From: Eudromia elegans
Lineage: Eukaryota > Chordata > Aves > Tinamiformes > Tinamidae
Length of the DNA: 64,000 nucleotides
Reading direction: 5' to 3'
Assembly: GCA_003342815.1 (NCBI GenBank)
Contig: PTEX01000024.1
Coordinates: forward strand, 4,663,517-4,727,516
Below, piece after piece: positions 38,041 to 50,787 of this stretch; the stretch's first letter is position 1; the number at the start of each line of letters is the position of its first letter. A program made the position numbers and the translations under genes. The notes under the pieces are model-generated. The model was not told the origin of the DNA. It searched no databases and saw only the letters and a program-made list of their open reading frames with translations.

Positions 38041-39950
38041 TTCAAAAATGTGTCAGCTAATACTCCAGTGTTATGCAGTTATCTAGGGATCTAACACATC
38101 TTGACAGAGTGTATCAGTCTATGTATACAAACACTCTATTAAAACAAAATATAGCACTTTTTAAAACATGCTATGCATTCTGTTCCCTGAAGAACCCTTT
38201 GAGAAAGATGTTCACCGAATTTCTGTGCAAGTTGATGAATGATTGGAGCTAACAAAGCAGAAAGATAATTTTCAACAGGTTAGGCTTAGTTTGATCAACA
38301 CTGCACTCCAGTACACTGCTTCGGTAACAATGCATCTATCTTCATATGTCAAGCACATGCATTTTTATATGTTATAAAGTAAAATGCCGGATGGTGGGTT
38401 TAATGAGGTGTTGTATTACTATTTCTATATGTTTTGGGGGGTTTTTTGGTTTGTTTGCTTTCTCTCTTGTGAAAATCACAGGGAAGAAACTTAGGAAATT
38501 GTCCATTGTGGAGACTGATTTTAGTCATTATAAACAGACCCCAAGGCACGTCTTAATGAAGGGAAAAGGTATCAGCTCTCAAGCAGGGGAATATCCTGCC
38601 TTGTCGGGCATTAGCAAGTAGAATAGCTGTTTCCCTATGTTTGTCTCAACAGGTTGCCACTATATATAATATATACACTTTTGCCACTGGTGTGAATAAA
38701 TCCCTGAAAGACAATATGAGAGCTTAAATGGTGTTCGCTGTCACGTGCTTTGTCTTCGAGTTCTCCAGGGCTATATGTACATCAGTTCTTGTGCCTTGTT
38801 GAGTCTGATCTCCCCCTGCAACACTACACAAAATCCTAGAACTCCTCCTAGTTTTCCCTTCCAAAAGTGCTGGTGGGAGCAGGACAGCCCTGGGGAGCCT
38901 CCCCGGTTGGTGGGGCTGGACCTCCGTGTCACTTGTCACATCAGGAACTAGGACTTGGGCAGTACTGAGGAATGGGATGTCAAATGGCCTTCAGTTCTAA
39001 CTGATCAAATACCCAGTCGTCTGCTATTTCACTACCGAAGCAATCCTAACAGTTGGTGGAAACAGTTTGATTTGGTGCAGGGACAACATACCTGAAAAAT
39101 AACCAATTCTCAGATGAGAAATAGCGACTGAGTGAGTTAAGGAAACACCCTGAGCCCATTCAGCTCTTCTGTTGCTGTAATCAGGGTACTGTGCTGTGCA
39201 GTGGAAACAAGCTTTTAGAGCAGAATTACCGCTGGATCGGTAATTCTAGTGATGAATCTGCTCAAGAGTCTTTATGCTGCCTGCAAAACACCAGCGATTG
39301 ATTGCGAGCGGACTGGGCTGAGAATGTTTCTCGTAAATACTAAAATACTGTCTGCTGAAGTTGAAGGTAGCGCAGGGCTGCTCGTATCGGTGTAGTTCTG
39401 ATTGCCCTTTTCCCTAAATAAATTGGTCCCTCTCTAAGCATTAAAAAAATGCAGTTTTGGGAGGAGATGTGCAGAGAGGCATTCAAAAACCTGAGTGCGT
39501 GTTTGACCTTTAGGACTTTCTCCTCCGTTTATATTGTGATCTGGGTGATTATCTCCTCAGACCTTGTTTAATATAATACTACGGTCTGTAGCAGCTGCTA
39601 TAGATGCATTTCCCCAGTGTTAATTTTATTGTATAAAATAAGCTCTGGCAATGTGGTGACTAGTTAATTGAACTATATAACCCTTTCTGGAATTTGTGAC
39701 TCCAAGCCACTGAGCAATATAATTCATCTCAGACTTTTTATTAAAGTCCTCAGTGAAATTGTACAGCTATAGTGGTGTATTAGAATGCAGAGAGAACTGC
39801 GTGCAACCAAGAAAGCCACCTCTCCTGTGGGCCTTTAATAAAATAAATGTTTTCTGATGGTGCAGTACTTATTTTTAACTTATTCTTGTTTCAGTTCAGA
39901 AATACTGCATCTAGAAGAAGTCAGAGAGCTATAAAATGTAGTCGGGCATA

Positions 39951-39968
39951 GGAGGAGGAGGAGGAGAA
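39951..39968 (+). repeat. (GGA)n microsatellite
   Basis: Five or so GGA units ending in GAAGGG. Short and imperfect at its right end. Confidence 0.85.
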
Positions 39969-40549
39969 GGGAAAACGTAGTGAAGAAATTTAAATGTTAA
40001 AGTAAAAAAAATGAAATCAGCATGATTGTTGCATAGCATGACTTTATGATCAGTAGAGTACAGTAGGAATACTGAATATAGAAAGAATAAACTACCTAAC
40101 AGCATGCTCCTGAACCATTTGTTATTTCCTCATTAAAGCTTGTGAAAGGCCAGTTTATAGACAATTATAATAAGCTCAGTGTGGGAGATGTCAGGGTGTA
40201 AATCAGGCTCTCAGCAGCAGCGGAGCTTTAAACATCTCTAATGGCAAGTGGTGGTAGGTAGATGATATAAAAAGACTGTTTTGACAACATGATTGATTGA
40301 GATCTTGAAATACATAAGCAAACAAAAAGTGTGAATTCAGCAGGAAACCAAAATTGCATACTGTACAGCATATAAAGTATGAAGAAGGGGAAGAGTGGTG
40401 GCAAAGAAGGATTAAAGCCTTATTGAAAAACAAAAAGTCTTATTTAAGCAAACAAGTTCCTACTACTGAGGTCAGGATTGTCTTAAAAATACAGAAGCAC
40501 CTGTATTAAATGGTACACCTTGCGTTTTGAGGTATTGTAGCATGTCTCC

Positions 40550-40800
40550 TGTGCTTGGTTATGAGTGCTCGCTCCTGGCGTGGAACTCGTCGGCTGTTCG
40601 GCAGCGCTCGCTTTGCTGCACGTGTTTTAACACACGTTTTATTTCCTCAGCTGTCTGTTTGCTCCGTGTGCATCCCCCTTCCCTGGTGCCAGCCCTCATC
40701 TCTGTCTCGTGCCGGGGCACGTGCGAACCGGAGGGCTCCTAGCGTGCGTCTCCTTCGGAAGAGCAGAGCCTAGGGAGGCCGGGCCAGGGTTACCAATATT
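40550..40800. other. CpG-rich patch
   Basis: Contains CTCGTCGGCTGTTCGGCAGCG, CACGTG and GTGCGAACCGGAG words with a CpG density well above its flanks. Two plus-strand frames of about 70 codons overlap, as expected of GC-rich DNA. Possible small CpG island; no exon boundary is convincing. Confidence 0.35.
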
Positions 40801-43800
40801 ACTTAGTCACATCTAACTCTTCAGAGCACGTCGTCTGCACGCAGGTAGGATTTTCAGATGCATCCGTTTTTGGCCAAGCTGTGTTTTCCAGTTGATTAAA
40901 ACAGTAGCACAAATAGGTCAATGTTAAGTGCTTTTCGCTCTACTCTGTGCTGTGGAGACATGTCCAGGTAATGCTGGGGCAGGCGGCTCGGTTCAGCTCG
41001 TAAATCCAGAGTCACGAGGGACACGGGTGAAAGCAGGACACCCAGGTTGCTTCCAGTTGCATTTGACCTTTGGAAGATTTAGGAGTGCACTCGACTGGAG
41101 TGACTGGGTGCTCTGCATCCTTCTCTCCTGTGGAAGTTCAGCAAAACACCTGCCTAAGCAGCAGGAGAAACACACAGCAGCTGAGGGTGGGGTGATGCTG
41201 TCCAGGCCACTCTGCTCCTTTGTTCCTGGCTGCAGCTTTAGTAGCTGTTTTTCCTTTATATTGCAAATAACCTTAACAGAGCCTGTCGTTCCTGCCTTTG
41301 CTCACCGGGTCACTGGAATACCTTAGGAAGGAAGGGCTTACCCCAGCGATGATAGATGAAACTGGGCACATACTTCTCACTGCACCTGCACGGGGCCTGG
41401 CAGGTAGAGTTTCAAGAAGTACCATTTCCATGGGCTGTGAAGGTGGATATATATTGCTGGTGGATGTCAGAGAGTTTTATCATCATCTCTGCTGTGTGAA
41501 GCACAAACCGCCACCAGGCTCCTTGTCAGATGCTTTGCTTGACACGGGATTTTGTGCGCTCTACTTTGCCCAAACCTTCCCCATCTCTTTGGCACCTCCT
41601 GGTAACATAGATCAAAATTTCAAAGATCAAAGGGGAGTTCATACCCTCCCACCCGTGGCAGTGCACTATGTAGCTTGCTCTGTTTGTGGTAGGTGTATGG
41701 GGGGTGAGTTGTTTTTGCCTTTCATGGTTGCATCTGCACATAAAAATTAATAAGCAGGTACTGCCTGTTGTGGCAGCCATGTGCTGGCTCCTGCAACCCA
41801 GTAGTCCAAGGCAGTGTAGCACATCACCAAGAACACCAAGAGAGAACATAGGAAATGAGTTTTTCTTTTTTCCTTTGTAGCTATTTTTCTGCCCTGTGTT
41901 TTCCTAGTGTACGCCCATACATCAAAGTGGCACAACCGTAGCACCTGAATCACCCACGGTACACCTGAGAGCCTTGCACAGTTTCCGTGGTGGTGAGCAG
42001 GGGTGGCAGGGACGTGCCAGGCTGCCGAGCAGCCAGGGGGACGGTGTCCAAGCAGAGCAGGATGGAGAGCATCCCAACCTGGCACCAGCCAGTGAAGTTC
42101 CACGCCCTGTAGCTCAACGAACTTGCTTGGTTTTTATTTCTAACTGTTAATCTCTTTTCCATTCTTTCTGTGCAAATCTCTCCACACCCTTGGCTGCATC
42201 TCTAGGTACTCTGGGAAAGCCGCTGGTCAAATGATTGATCTAAGATACAGGGACTCAGAAGTACAAAAGGGGGCTTTGGACTGTCTGGTTGCTTTGGAAG
42301 GGACTCGCTCAGTTCTAGATTAAAACCTGTCAAATGCTTCCCACTGTTTCACACACTGGCTGACACAGCTTTCTACATTCCTTTGGCTATCGTTGTTTTG
42401 GATCTGTGCTTGAATCTGTTAAGCTGCTGAACTTAGTAAAAGGAGGGAACTAGGTTGCTGAAAGCTGATAACTATTTAAACTCCTGTGAGTTAATGGCCA
42501 TGGGTGGCTTGAAGCAGCATGAAAGTCCTTCAGATATAGATAATAGAAGGAAAACAGGTTTTTCATTAAATACAGCAACCGACTTTTCCAGAGAGAGATC
42601 TTTTTCATGCTGTGTCATTGCTATTATTAAGGATTTGACTATCCTGCACAGTCTATGCAGGATATAATCTCTTGGTGGAGAAACAGTCTCTTTTGCTGCT
42701 TGCGATATCACAGTGTTCATCCAAGATTTTTTCTTTCTACCTCCTGTTCCTCTGCCGTCGCTTGCCAGCGTTTGTAAATACACATTATCAGCTGAACGTC
42801 TCCAAGTTTGCCTGGCAAAGCGTATCTTTCTTTTCCAAAGGTCTCTATTTAATATGAGTCGCACTCCAATCATTTCTAGCACCTGTTCGCTGGTTGCATG
42901 GTGCATCAACAGCAATTTCAGAGTTCTTCAGCAGCGTGACAGCCTGAAATTGGCGTTTCTTTATGAACACTAGGTGCACTGAAATCACGTTAGCATACTT
43001 GTCATTTTTCTTTGTACTCAGACATTAGATATATTTTTGTGAGCTGAGATGGGTGGTGAGCAGTTTTCCACAAAGCACCATGCTCCATTTCCAGGAAATG
43101 AGAAGAGGTCCTTTGCACAGGGCATGTGTGAAGGGGTATCCATAGCAAGGAGGATGCTTTTGAAGTGGTAGATCTTAGCACATAGATGATGCCACATGAA
43201 GGACTTTTTAAGGCACTTAACTTCATTATAAAAAGTGGTATAGCATTAACTTGACTAGAAGGGATTGAAAGCAAATAATGATTTTGGTTTAATATATATA
43301 GCACTAAGAGAGATTTTTTCACTCAAAACTGAAATGAAGGTATAAATATGTGATGTGCATCTACTCAGCAGAGACAGCACTCAAATGACTTAATTATTTT
43401 GACATGCCACATTAAAAGTATTTTAATACAATTAGATGAATGAAGTATAGTGTTGTGTGTGTGATTTCAGAGATGATTACCTACCAAAAACTCTGTGATT
43501 TAAACAGCTCAAAGCTTCAGGAAGTGGATTTTTATACCTAAATGTTCACTGGCACATTCTTGATAATTTTGGAAGGCTTTTTGTTTGTTTTCAAATGTTT
43601 GTATTTTAGTGATTTAAAGAAAGATATCCTAACAAACCTATGAGCATGTTGAGTTACTCTGCAATATCCCTGTCAAGCGTCCCAGGGATTTGCTCCCAGT
43701 GTAGGAGCTGGGATAACGAGTGAATTTGCAGTGATGGGGCAGGCACGAAAATGAGAAGGGCTGGGAGGACAGGCATTAGCTTCAGCCACCCACTTATCAG

Positions 43801-44880
43801 AATGGTGTAAGCTTTCCAATATGTATTTTGCAAACGGATTGCAGCTCTGCCCTGCAATGAAAGTGGGAATGCTGAGGAGTTGGTACCACGCTGTGGCTGC
43901 CCGTTCAGGGATGCCAAGTGAATGAGGGGCTTTGATGGAGAGGCTTAGTGTTGGTCTTACATTTACTGTCAGCAGCAAACCAGAAGTGGGGTGGCCTCCT
44001 TTCCTATTCGTAGGGTTAAAATTTGAACTATGCATATAGTAACTGTGGCAAATTTGGACTACTTTTAGACTTTGTGGTTTCACTTTTTGTACATAGGGAA
44101 TAATAAATTCTCACATTATACTTTCAACTCTTTACTGATTTTTAAAGTGATGACTAAAAATAAAAATCATAAATATTCTTCATAATACTGATATCGAATA
44201 ATTTCTTGCTTTCATTCTACAGAAGACATGATAAAGAATCAGAGAATGAATTGTGGGGGGAAAAAAAGGGCTTTTGAAGATTGGGTAAGTAATGAAAGAT
44301 TAATCAGTGTGGCTATAAAGAGATTAGGATGCATTATACAGTTTGAGTTTATTTTTTTGGAAAAGTTTTCAGACTTGAAATCTACTTGGACTAATACACT
44401 TATTTTCTACTTGGACTAGTGCAACAGTGCCCTGATCCGTAAATGGAATATAAAGTCCTATAGAAATAGTGCATACAGGTAATTTAAATTGACTTTTATT
44501 GTATACATTATCACACAACCAGTAGTTATTTTAGGATATGAGTTCAAGATCTCTTGTTTTCAGGTTTTTTCTAAAACAGTCATGCAGAGTCCAAAAATAA
44601 GACAGCAGTGCTTCATTTGTTCCATAACTGCCCCATTCAGGTCTTCATTAACCGACCCTTCTGCCAGAGCGCTGGCAACGGGAGAACAATTTCTGCTGTT
44701 TTGCTGTTGAATCTTGCTGCCTCCAGCTCTTGCTCGATTGCCGACATGGATGACGTAGCCAGACGCACATGCAGTTAAATCCTAAACAACCATCTCTTTC
44801 TTCCCCAGACCGTTTTCTTGAGCTATCCCTTTGAAAATGTCCGGTATGTTGCCACTGTGAACACTGGCATCCTTACAGCC
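40800..44880. other. Gene-free region
   Basis: Mixed composition. Open frames of 130-150 codons (40,928-41,326; 41,298-41,750; 42,472-42,915 minus; 43,673-44,083 minus) show no domain I recognise. A MEF2-consensus word CTAAAAATAA lies at 44,154-44,163. No RNA gene or clear transposon is seen. Confidence 0.6.
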
Positions 44881-46694
44881 GATCTTATCACCTACTTCCT
44901 CTGCCTTTATCTCGGCAGTGGTGACACAGTCCTTCCTTGCCGGGCTGTCTCTCTCCTGCAAATATTATGTTAACGTTGACATTTGCGATGGCTTGTTTTC
45001 CATTGCTGCCTTCCATGCGTATCTCCCACTGGGATCTCTGTGTTGACTGAGTTACCCTCCCGCTACGTGAGCCTCCTTTGTCACCCTGCGGATGTCCAGA
45101 AAATCCTCTCGTCTCTGTTGCCCTGGCTCTTTCCTGCTCTTTTCTCGCCGCTTCCACGGAGTCCCCGGCACTGTTTGGCAGTGAAAACTGCCCCTCGTTC
45201 TTCAACGCTTTTGTTGTCCTGCGGTATTTGAGCTGCTCCGCTCCGTTCCTGAGATGACCTTTATTTCTTTGTCTTGATCAGTCGCTGAGGTTAATTAGCT
45301 AAAGTCTGGAATGGTCCTTTTTTCTTGTCCACTGAATAACCTCTGTGCTTTTCATTACATTCTGCCATAAATTCTGCCTAGGAAATCCTGAGTCCTTTGA
45401 AGTCAATAAGGAAACTCAAGTGGCTGTAGGCTTTTACAGCAAGTCTCCCAACAGTCTCTCCTGCCTTTCCCTTATCAGTGGCCTAGATAGCATCACTGAA
45501 GCTCTTGTCCCTTACCTAATTGCACATTTTTTTTCTTTATGTGCAGTAATTCATAAAGACTTTGAGGAGGAGTTTCCATTGGGTAAATAGGCAGTGTTAA
45601 TTAAATTGTATTTCATCATGGAAATGAATTTTAAACACTAAGGAAAAAGTTGCTTAATTATGTTAGTTTAACTTTTAAATGGGCACAAACTGGAGAGAAT
45701 GAAAAATACAAGGAAAACATACATAATATAACATTAATATTTTACTGTAAGAGAAATAAATATCCTAAGGAAGTAATGAAAACAAGTTACTTCTTCCAGA
45801 TGATAGTTAAAGTTTGATGAAATAATAATAAAAATTTAATTTTGCAGTTGAATGAAAACACTCCACACATTGTTAAATATGCCTAAATTTAAATTCAGTT
45901 TGGTGGTTTCTGTCTCAACCAACTTCTGCTTTGTAGGGTTCTACATCTACAAATAAAAATCAAGATATCCCTATTTTGTGTGATGATATGCAATTTCTGT
46001 GATGCAATTTTTCTTTTCGATATTACTACTGTCCAAGCTCACTGAGGACAGACAATGCAGAAGTAGATGGCTAGGCAGTAAATTCACATGTTAGGAGCAT
46101 TTGTATGTAGAAAAAATAAGTTTTATTTAAATATTTAGAGATGCAATGCTGATTACTTTGGAGAGCTAACTGGTGCGTTTAGGACCATCATGAGCATGGA
46201 GCAGAAGCCTTCTGGATCTTAGAGTACTGTTTTGTATTTTTGTCTTATTTGCATTTTTCCATCTGCTGGTGCAGCTGACAGTGGAGCTGAATGACACTCC
46301 TGCACTTTGTGTTCTGCATCTGCTCCAAAACTCTGTTTATCTCTAAACCTTTTTGTTCTGCGCCATTCCTCACTGTGTCTGGTCTGCACACTCCTGATCT
46401 TTCCTCTGTTTATCATTCCTTGCACTCCATCCTATATTATCATGTATAGTATAATTCCCAAGTTCACTCTTCACGTGTGCTGAGATTTTTACAACTGTCT
46501 TTTTGCAGTCTTTTGGAACAGACTCACTTCATGCCCTGGACCTTTTATTAAAACTTATCTTTTATTTCTATTTCCTTGAAGCCATCAGTATTCCTTCTGA
46601 AAAGCTCATTTCTGTAGCAAGTGCCATTTGTTTTTGTCTAGCACCCAGGTCCTCCTCTCTCTGTCCAGCGTCATCATCTCTCTCTGTCAGTACT

Positions 46695-46716
46695 CATGAT
46701 AAATTCATGATAAATG
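46695..46716. repeat. 11-bp tandem duplication
   Basis: CATGATAAATT is followed directly by CATGATAAATG (one terminal mismatch). Confidence 0.85.
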
Positions 46717-46757
46717 CTCCTTTTGATAAATTTCTCATCTGCCTACCCTTTTGTTTT

Positions 46758-46775
46758 GCATATCATGCATATCAT
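46758..46775. repeat. 9-bp tandem duplication
   Basis: Two perfect head-to-tail copies of GCATATCAT, 50 bases downstream of another small duplication. Confidence 0.85.
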
Positions 46776-46859
46776 TTCATTTTATGTGCCTTTGCTACAA
46801 GATCTACCGATTTCTGTAATGTTGCTGCAAATCTCTGATGTGCTGACTTTGTGCCATAA

Positions 46860-48230
46860 CTCCTGGTGCCGCAGATATTGATGTTTGTTGTAATGCCCGG
46901 CATGCTCTTGCCCTCTTCCTCGGTGAGCAATGCAGCTGTTGCGTAACTGGGCAGTTCCCATCTCTGGCTGTGCTCTTTTCAGGTTCTGGGATCAGATCTT
47001 TGCCTAAAAATAATTCCTTGTCTTTGTGGGTGTCCCATGTAGGTCATTGGATCTATCCAAGAGGTTGTACTAGTGGTGTTCTGGAACAATGTTTTTCATT
47101 TGGTGGTAGATTAAACATAGGGAAGTTCATGCACTTGAAGGGCAAACTTGATCCTCTGCTGAGATTCACAGCAGGTTGGTAAACCAGCACCATCACAGGA
47201 CCCAACCTTGCATGGCCAACCAAGCCCCTCAGAGCTGTTCATGACAGTTGCAAGCTGCAGGATCAACAGCTCCTAACGTAACTCACCCAGGTCTGTGTCT
47301 TGAGCGTTACCATGTGCCCATCCTGAAGATAAGGGCAACTTTGCCCCATACATTATGCTTCAAAGCATGGTGTCTCTGAAAGCCCATGGTGGTCGTTGTG
47401 CCTTGCAACCGATGGGGACCCCCAGATACCTCCAAGCACCGTTTGAGGGACTGAGACTTCCAAGGACAGCGCTGAAGATCTAGGGCATTCAAGCATCTGA
47501 GCAGGAGCTGAGGCTTTCAAGGCTATGGAGAGAAAAGCAGCTCCTAAGCGTTCCCTGCAAAGACAGGCAGAGCGTGTGATCACTTTATACTCATTTATGC
47601 ATGATGTATCTCTGTACATCTTTGTAAAGAAATCTTCTAAGAAAATAATGCATGTGGCAAAAAGCCAGCCAGGGGAGCAGCCAGAGGAAAAGCAACTGAA
47701 GTGCTTTGATTCCTCGGCATGAATATTCTAAGCAGACAGATACATGTTAACTTTACCTGCCACCTTTAGCACGCGTATTTTGTTTAAACTTGGTACTGTG
47801 CAGAAAACATTAGATGCTTTTGACATTCCCGCTGCCCACATTACTTTTAACAACTCAGCTGTGGATGCTTTCTCGTAGCCTTGGGGTGTTGTACTTGACT
47901 ATGTTCCTTCTTCTCAAGTTTTTCTTCATTTAAACAGGTTTAATGAAACATGTATTTAATTAGCAGCATACTAATGAATAAATACCAGCAGATATGCCCC
48001 TGTACACAGCCCCAGTGAAGAGGAGTATCAGTGTGAATATTAAAAATTAAAGCTAACTTTACAAAAGGCAAATATGTTGAATAAATAATACTGCTAGTAT
48101 TTACGAAGTACACAAAACAAAAAGGGAACCTCCCTTTTAAACATTAAAGAAATAGAAGGGGGGGAAAAAAACAGAAAAGCTGGAAGCATCCGCAGTGGAA
48201 TTTTATTGTTCACATTTTTTCTCGCTTTCA
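46860..48230. other. Gene-free region
   Basis: Nothing coding is supported. A stretch at 47,935-48,010 has homeodomain-type words (TTTAATTAGC, ACTAATGAATAAAT) in non-repetitive AT-rich sequence. A G-run/A-run (about 48,158-48,170) precedes the next GC island. Confidence 0.6.
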
Positions 48231-48234
48231 TTCC

Positions 48235-48490
48235 ATGAATTCGGGGAAACGGTCTGGTCCTTTTGATGACACTCTTGAGTTTGTCGAGCAACACGTGACA
48301 CAATCGGGTGGCGGCTTCGGGGCCGGGTGGCAGCGAATGCCAAGGCAGAAGCGCTCCCAGCGCCCGGCACTGCCGCGGGACCAGCCCCGGGCCGTGGCTC
48401 GGAGCTTGCTGCTGGCTCGGCCCTTGTTTCGGCTCTTATTGGGACGCTCGAGAGTCCTTGACACTTTACTTGGGCAAAGTAAAGGCCTGA
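48235..48490. other. GC/CpG-rich island
   Basis: A dense CpG segment (CGGGTGGCGGCTTCGG, GCGCCCGGCACTGCCGCGGG) in AT-rich flanks. Frames of 60-114 codons are open on both strands, with no protein family recognised. Candidate small CpG island or promoter of a non-coding transcript. No TATA box or splice structure is convincing. Confidence 0.4.
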
Positions 48491-48891
48491 GCGGTTTTGG
48501 TTTTTTTTTTTTCAAATCGCATTCATCGCCTCGTTCCTGCAGTTTCAGCTATTTTCAGCACTTTCAATTCCTGCCCTAAACAGCGTGTGGTGACACTGTG
48601 CCCAGAGGGATACTTGATATTGTGTGGGTTTTCAGTACAGCTTAATTTTGGTGGTGGATCGATTGATTTCTTCATTGGGCAAATTCTGATGCTTTTGTCA
48701 GGTAAAATCCCTCCTGCAATCTCAATACAGATAAAATAATTACCATTCTGCAGCATTTAGACTACAATTTCAGAAGTATTTTAGAGCACTCCAGAGGGAA
48801 ATAGCAATAGAAATATCAGCTGTTTGGTAGGATTTATGGGAGTAATATCTTATCACGTGTATTGGATGCTGAGGTCAAGAGTAATGATAAA

Positions 48892-48919
48892 TGCATAATG
48901 CAAGGCTTTGCATTATGCA
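48892..48919. repeat. Perfect inverted repeat, 12-bp arms
   Basis: TGCATAATGCAA (48,892-48,903) and TTGCATTATGCA (48,908-48,919) are exact reverse complements around the 4-base loop GGCT. The arms hold octamer-like TGCATAAT/ATTATGCA words reminiscent of paired POU sites. Alternative reading: a chance hairpin in AT-rich DNA, though 12 perfect pairs with a 4-base loop is unusual. Confidence 0.9.
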
Positions 48920-50769
48920 CCCTTAAGTATTTAAAGATATTCCTATGGGATCCTACCCATGCATTTCTAAGTTCATATTCCAAGTGTGTATTTTGTATCA
49001 CCTTTTTATCTTGAATTTTTAAAAAACCTTGCCTTTCAGTGTAATTATGATCTGTATTCTGGCAGCTTGTGTCTAACTGTCTGCCTTGGGGATTTGGGGA
49101 TATTGAATGAGTAGTGCTGTGGAGCAACAACACATTTTCTCTTAAGATTCAAACATAAAAATAATACAGAAAAAGCTAGTGATGAAGAGGTAGTCTCACA
49201 TAAACCTTAAGTATACAGTAATTAGAAACAGAAATATTCCTGCTTTCTAAAACAGAAATATAGTCAGCACTGAACCTGGCGCTCCTCTGTTAAAAATGCT
49301 GTTTGTTGCTCGTCGTTAACAGATAAATGAAAATCCGTGTTTATGGTAGTTACTCATAACTCTTACATGCAAGCACATACCCTTTCCGCATATATTCCCT
49401 CACTCTTTATTCCAGCCGCCCCCTTTCATCCGTCTCAATGCAAGGATGATAAACCGTTCACGACAGGGATATGGATCAACAAGAGCTAACAGAGGTTGCT
49501 CCTACAGTAGTATGGGAAGGCAATCGAAGTGCCTCGCACTCGGGGCAGAGCCGTTTACTGCCGTCGCTGCACACATACGTAATGAGCTCCAAACTGCAGC
49601 TCACTTAGATATCTATTTATATACATGTATAGTGCAGGGCCTGGGCTTTTCTGGCTGCTGCTGTTGTCTGTGGGTGCCATGCGGGTGGTGTTCTGGAAAA
49701 TGGGAGTTGCGGGAATGCGTACAGGTTGCCTTTGGAGGTGGGATGCTCTCCGTAGCGCAAGGGCAAGGGGATGGATGTGCCAACATATGGCATGGCTTGA
49801 GTTGCTGGAGAGGCCAGGGCTGGCTCTGCCCTGATCTAGGCCACAGGCCCGGAGTGGGGTCTTTTGACCCTTCCATATGAGGTTTTCTCTGCTTTTTGCT
49901 GTTTTTTCTTGGAATTTTCCTTGAAAGGTTGTTAGAAAGTCTTGTAATAGCTGTCCAGAACATTGTGTTATTGATAGTTTCCAGCAGCAGTAGGGTTAGA
50001 TCACAGCTGAAGACATGCGACTCCAGGCTGGTCCTTTCCTAATGCAACGTGCTGCTGCTGTAACCTTACCCGGCCACGTGGGAGGGGAGATGGTCCTCAG
50101 ACCCTCGGGATCGGGAGAAACCTTCCCTGAGATTGCATCTTGACTAAGCTACGTCTGCACGATTAAAAATTCTTGAGATTACCCGTCCTCTTAATGGACT
50201 GAAAAGTAATTCCATCTTTGAAATGGCACCGAGAAATGATTCAAAGCATGTCAGCCCTCAAGACGGAAATTCTTATCCGTGTACTTACCAAAGTGGTCAG
50301 GCTGCCATGTGAAAAAAGAAAGGGGAATATTTCTTTATTTCCTAGATGTGGTATAGTTGAAGAGTATTCACATAAAAATATATAGGCTGAAAAAAGATAT
50401 GACAGCAATATTATTCTAAAAGCTCCTTAAAGAATACTGGATGAATCCACTGATTCAAATGAGAGCAACGTTTTTGCATTGGTTGTCCATTAGTCCATCT
50501 TTTTCAATGAACCTGAAGATAAGACATAGCAATGCAGTCTGGACACGCTTTCCCCTCATCCTCCGTTACTAAGCAACTCCAGTGAAATGGAAAGATGAAC
50601 TCACTGGTATTGATGTGGTGGGTAGGAACAGAGCTGCACACCAGCCTGTTGCCTGTGGAAGAGAGAAAAATGATCATTTGGAATAACATAAAAAAATTTT
50701 AAAAGCGCCCCCAATCCACCCAAGCTGCCTGGGATGTGCATTTCCTTGCTGTTTCTCTTAGTTATTATT

Positions 50770-50787
50770 AAAAAAAAAAAAAAAAAA
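50770..50787. repeat. Poly-A homopolymer (18 A)
   Basis: Uninterrupted run of 18 A followed by CAAACCC. No recognisable retrocopy precedes it. Confidence 0.9.

Larger units (their letters stand above)
35700..40550. other. Gene-free AT-rich region
   Basis: Nothing coding is supported. It includes an AAAT low-complexity tract (about 37,158-37,178), an A-rich tract (37,969-38,040) and a GGA repeat (39,951-39,968). Frames up to 91 codons have no recognisable motif. Confidence 0.65.
44880..46860 (+). other. Pyrimidine-rich zone with short duplications
   Basis: The plus strand is notably rich in C and T at 44,880-45,240 and 46,360-46,700 (many CTCT, CCTTT and TTCC words). This is the kind of strand asymmetry sometimes seen in transcribed DNA or decayed repeats. 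Two perfect small duplications lie at 46,695-46,716 and 46,758-46,775. No gene is supported. Confidence 0.45.

Noticed and set aside
41298-41750. 150-codon plus-strand open frame
   Set aside because: No recognisable motif, overlapped by an opposite frame, and no splice or promoter context.
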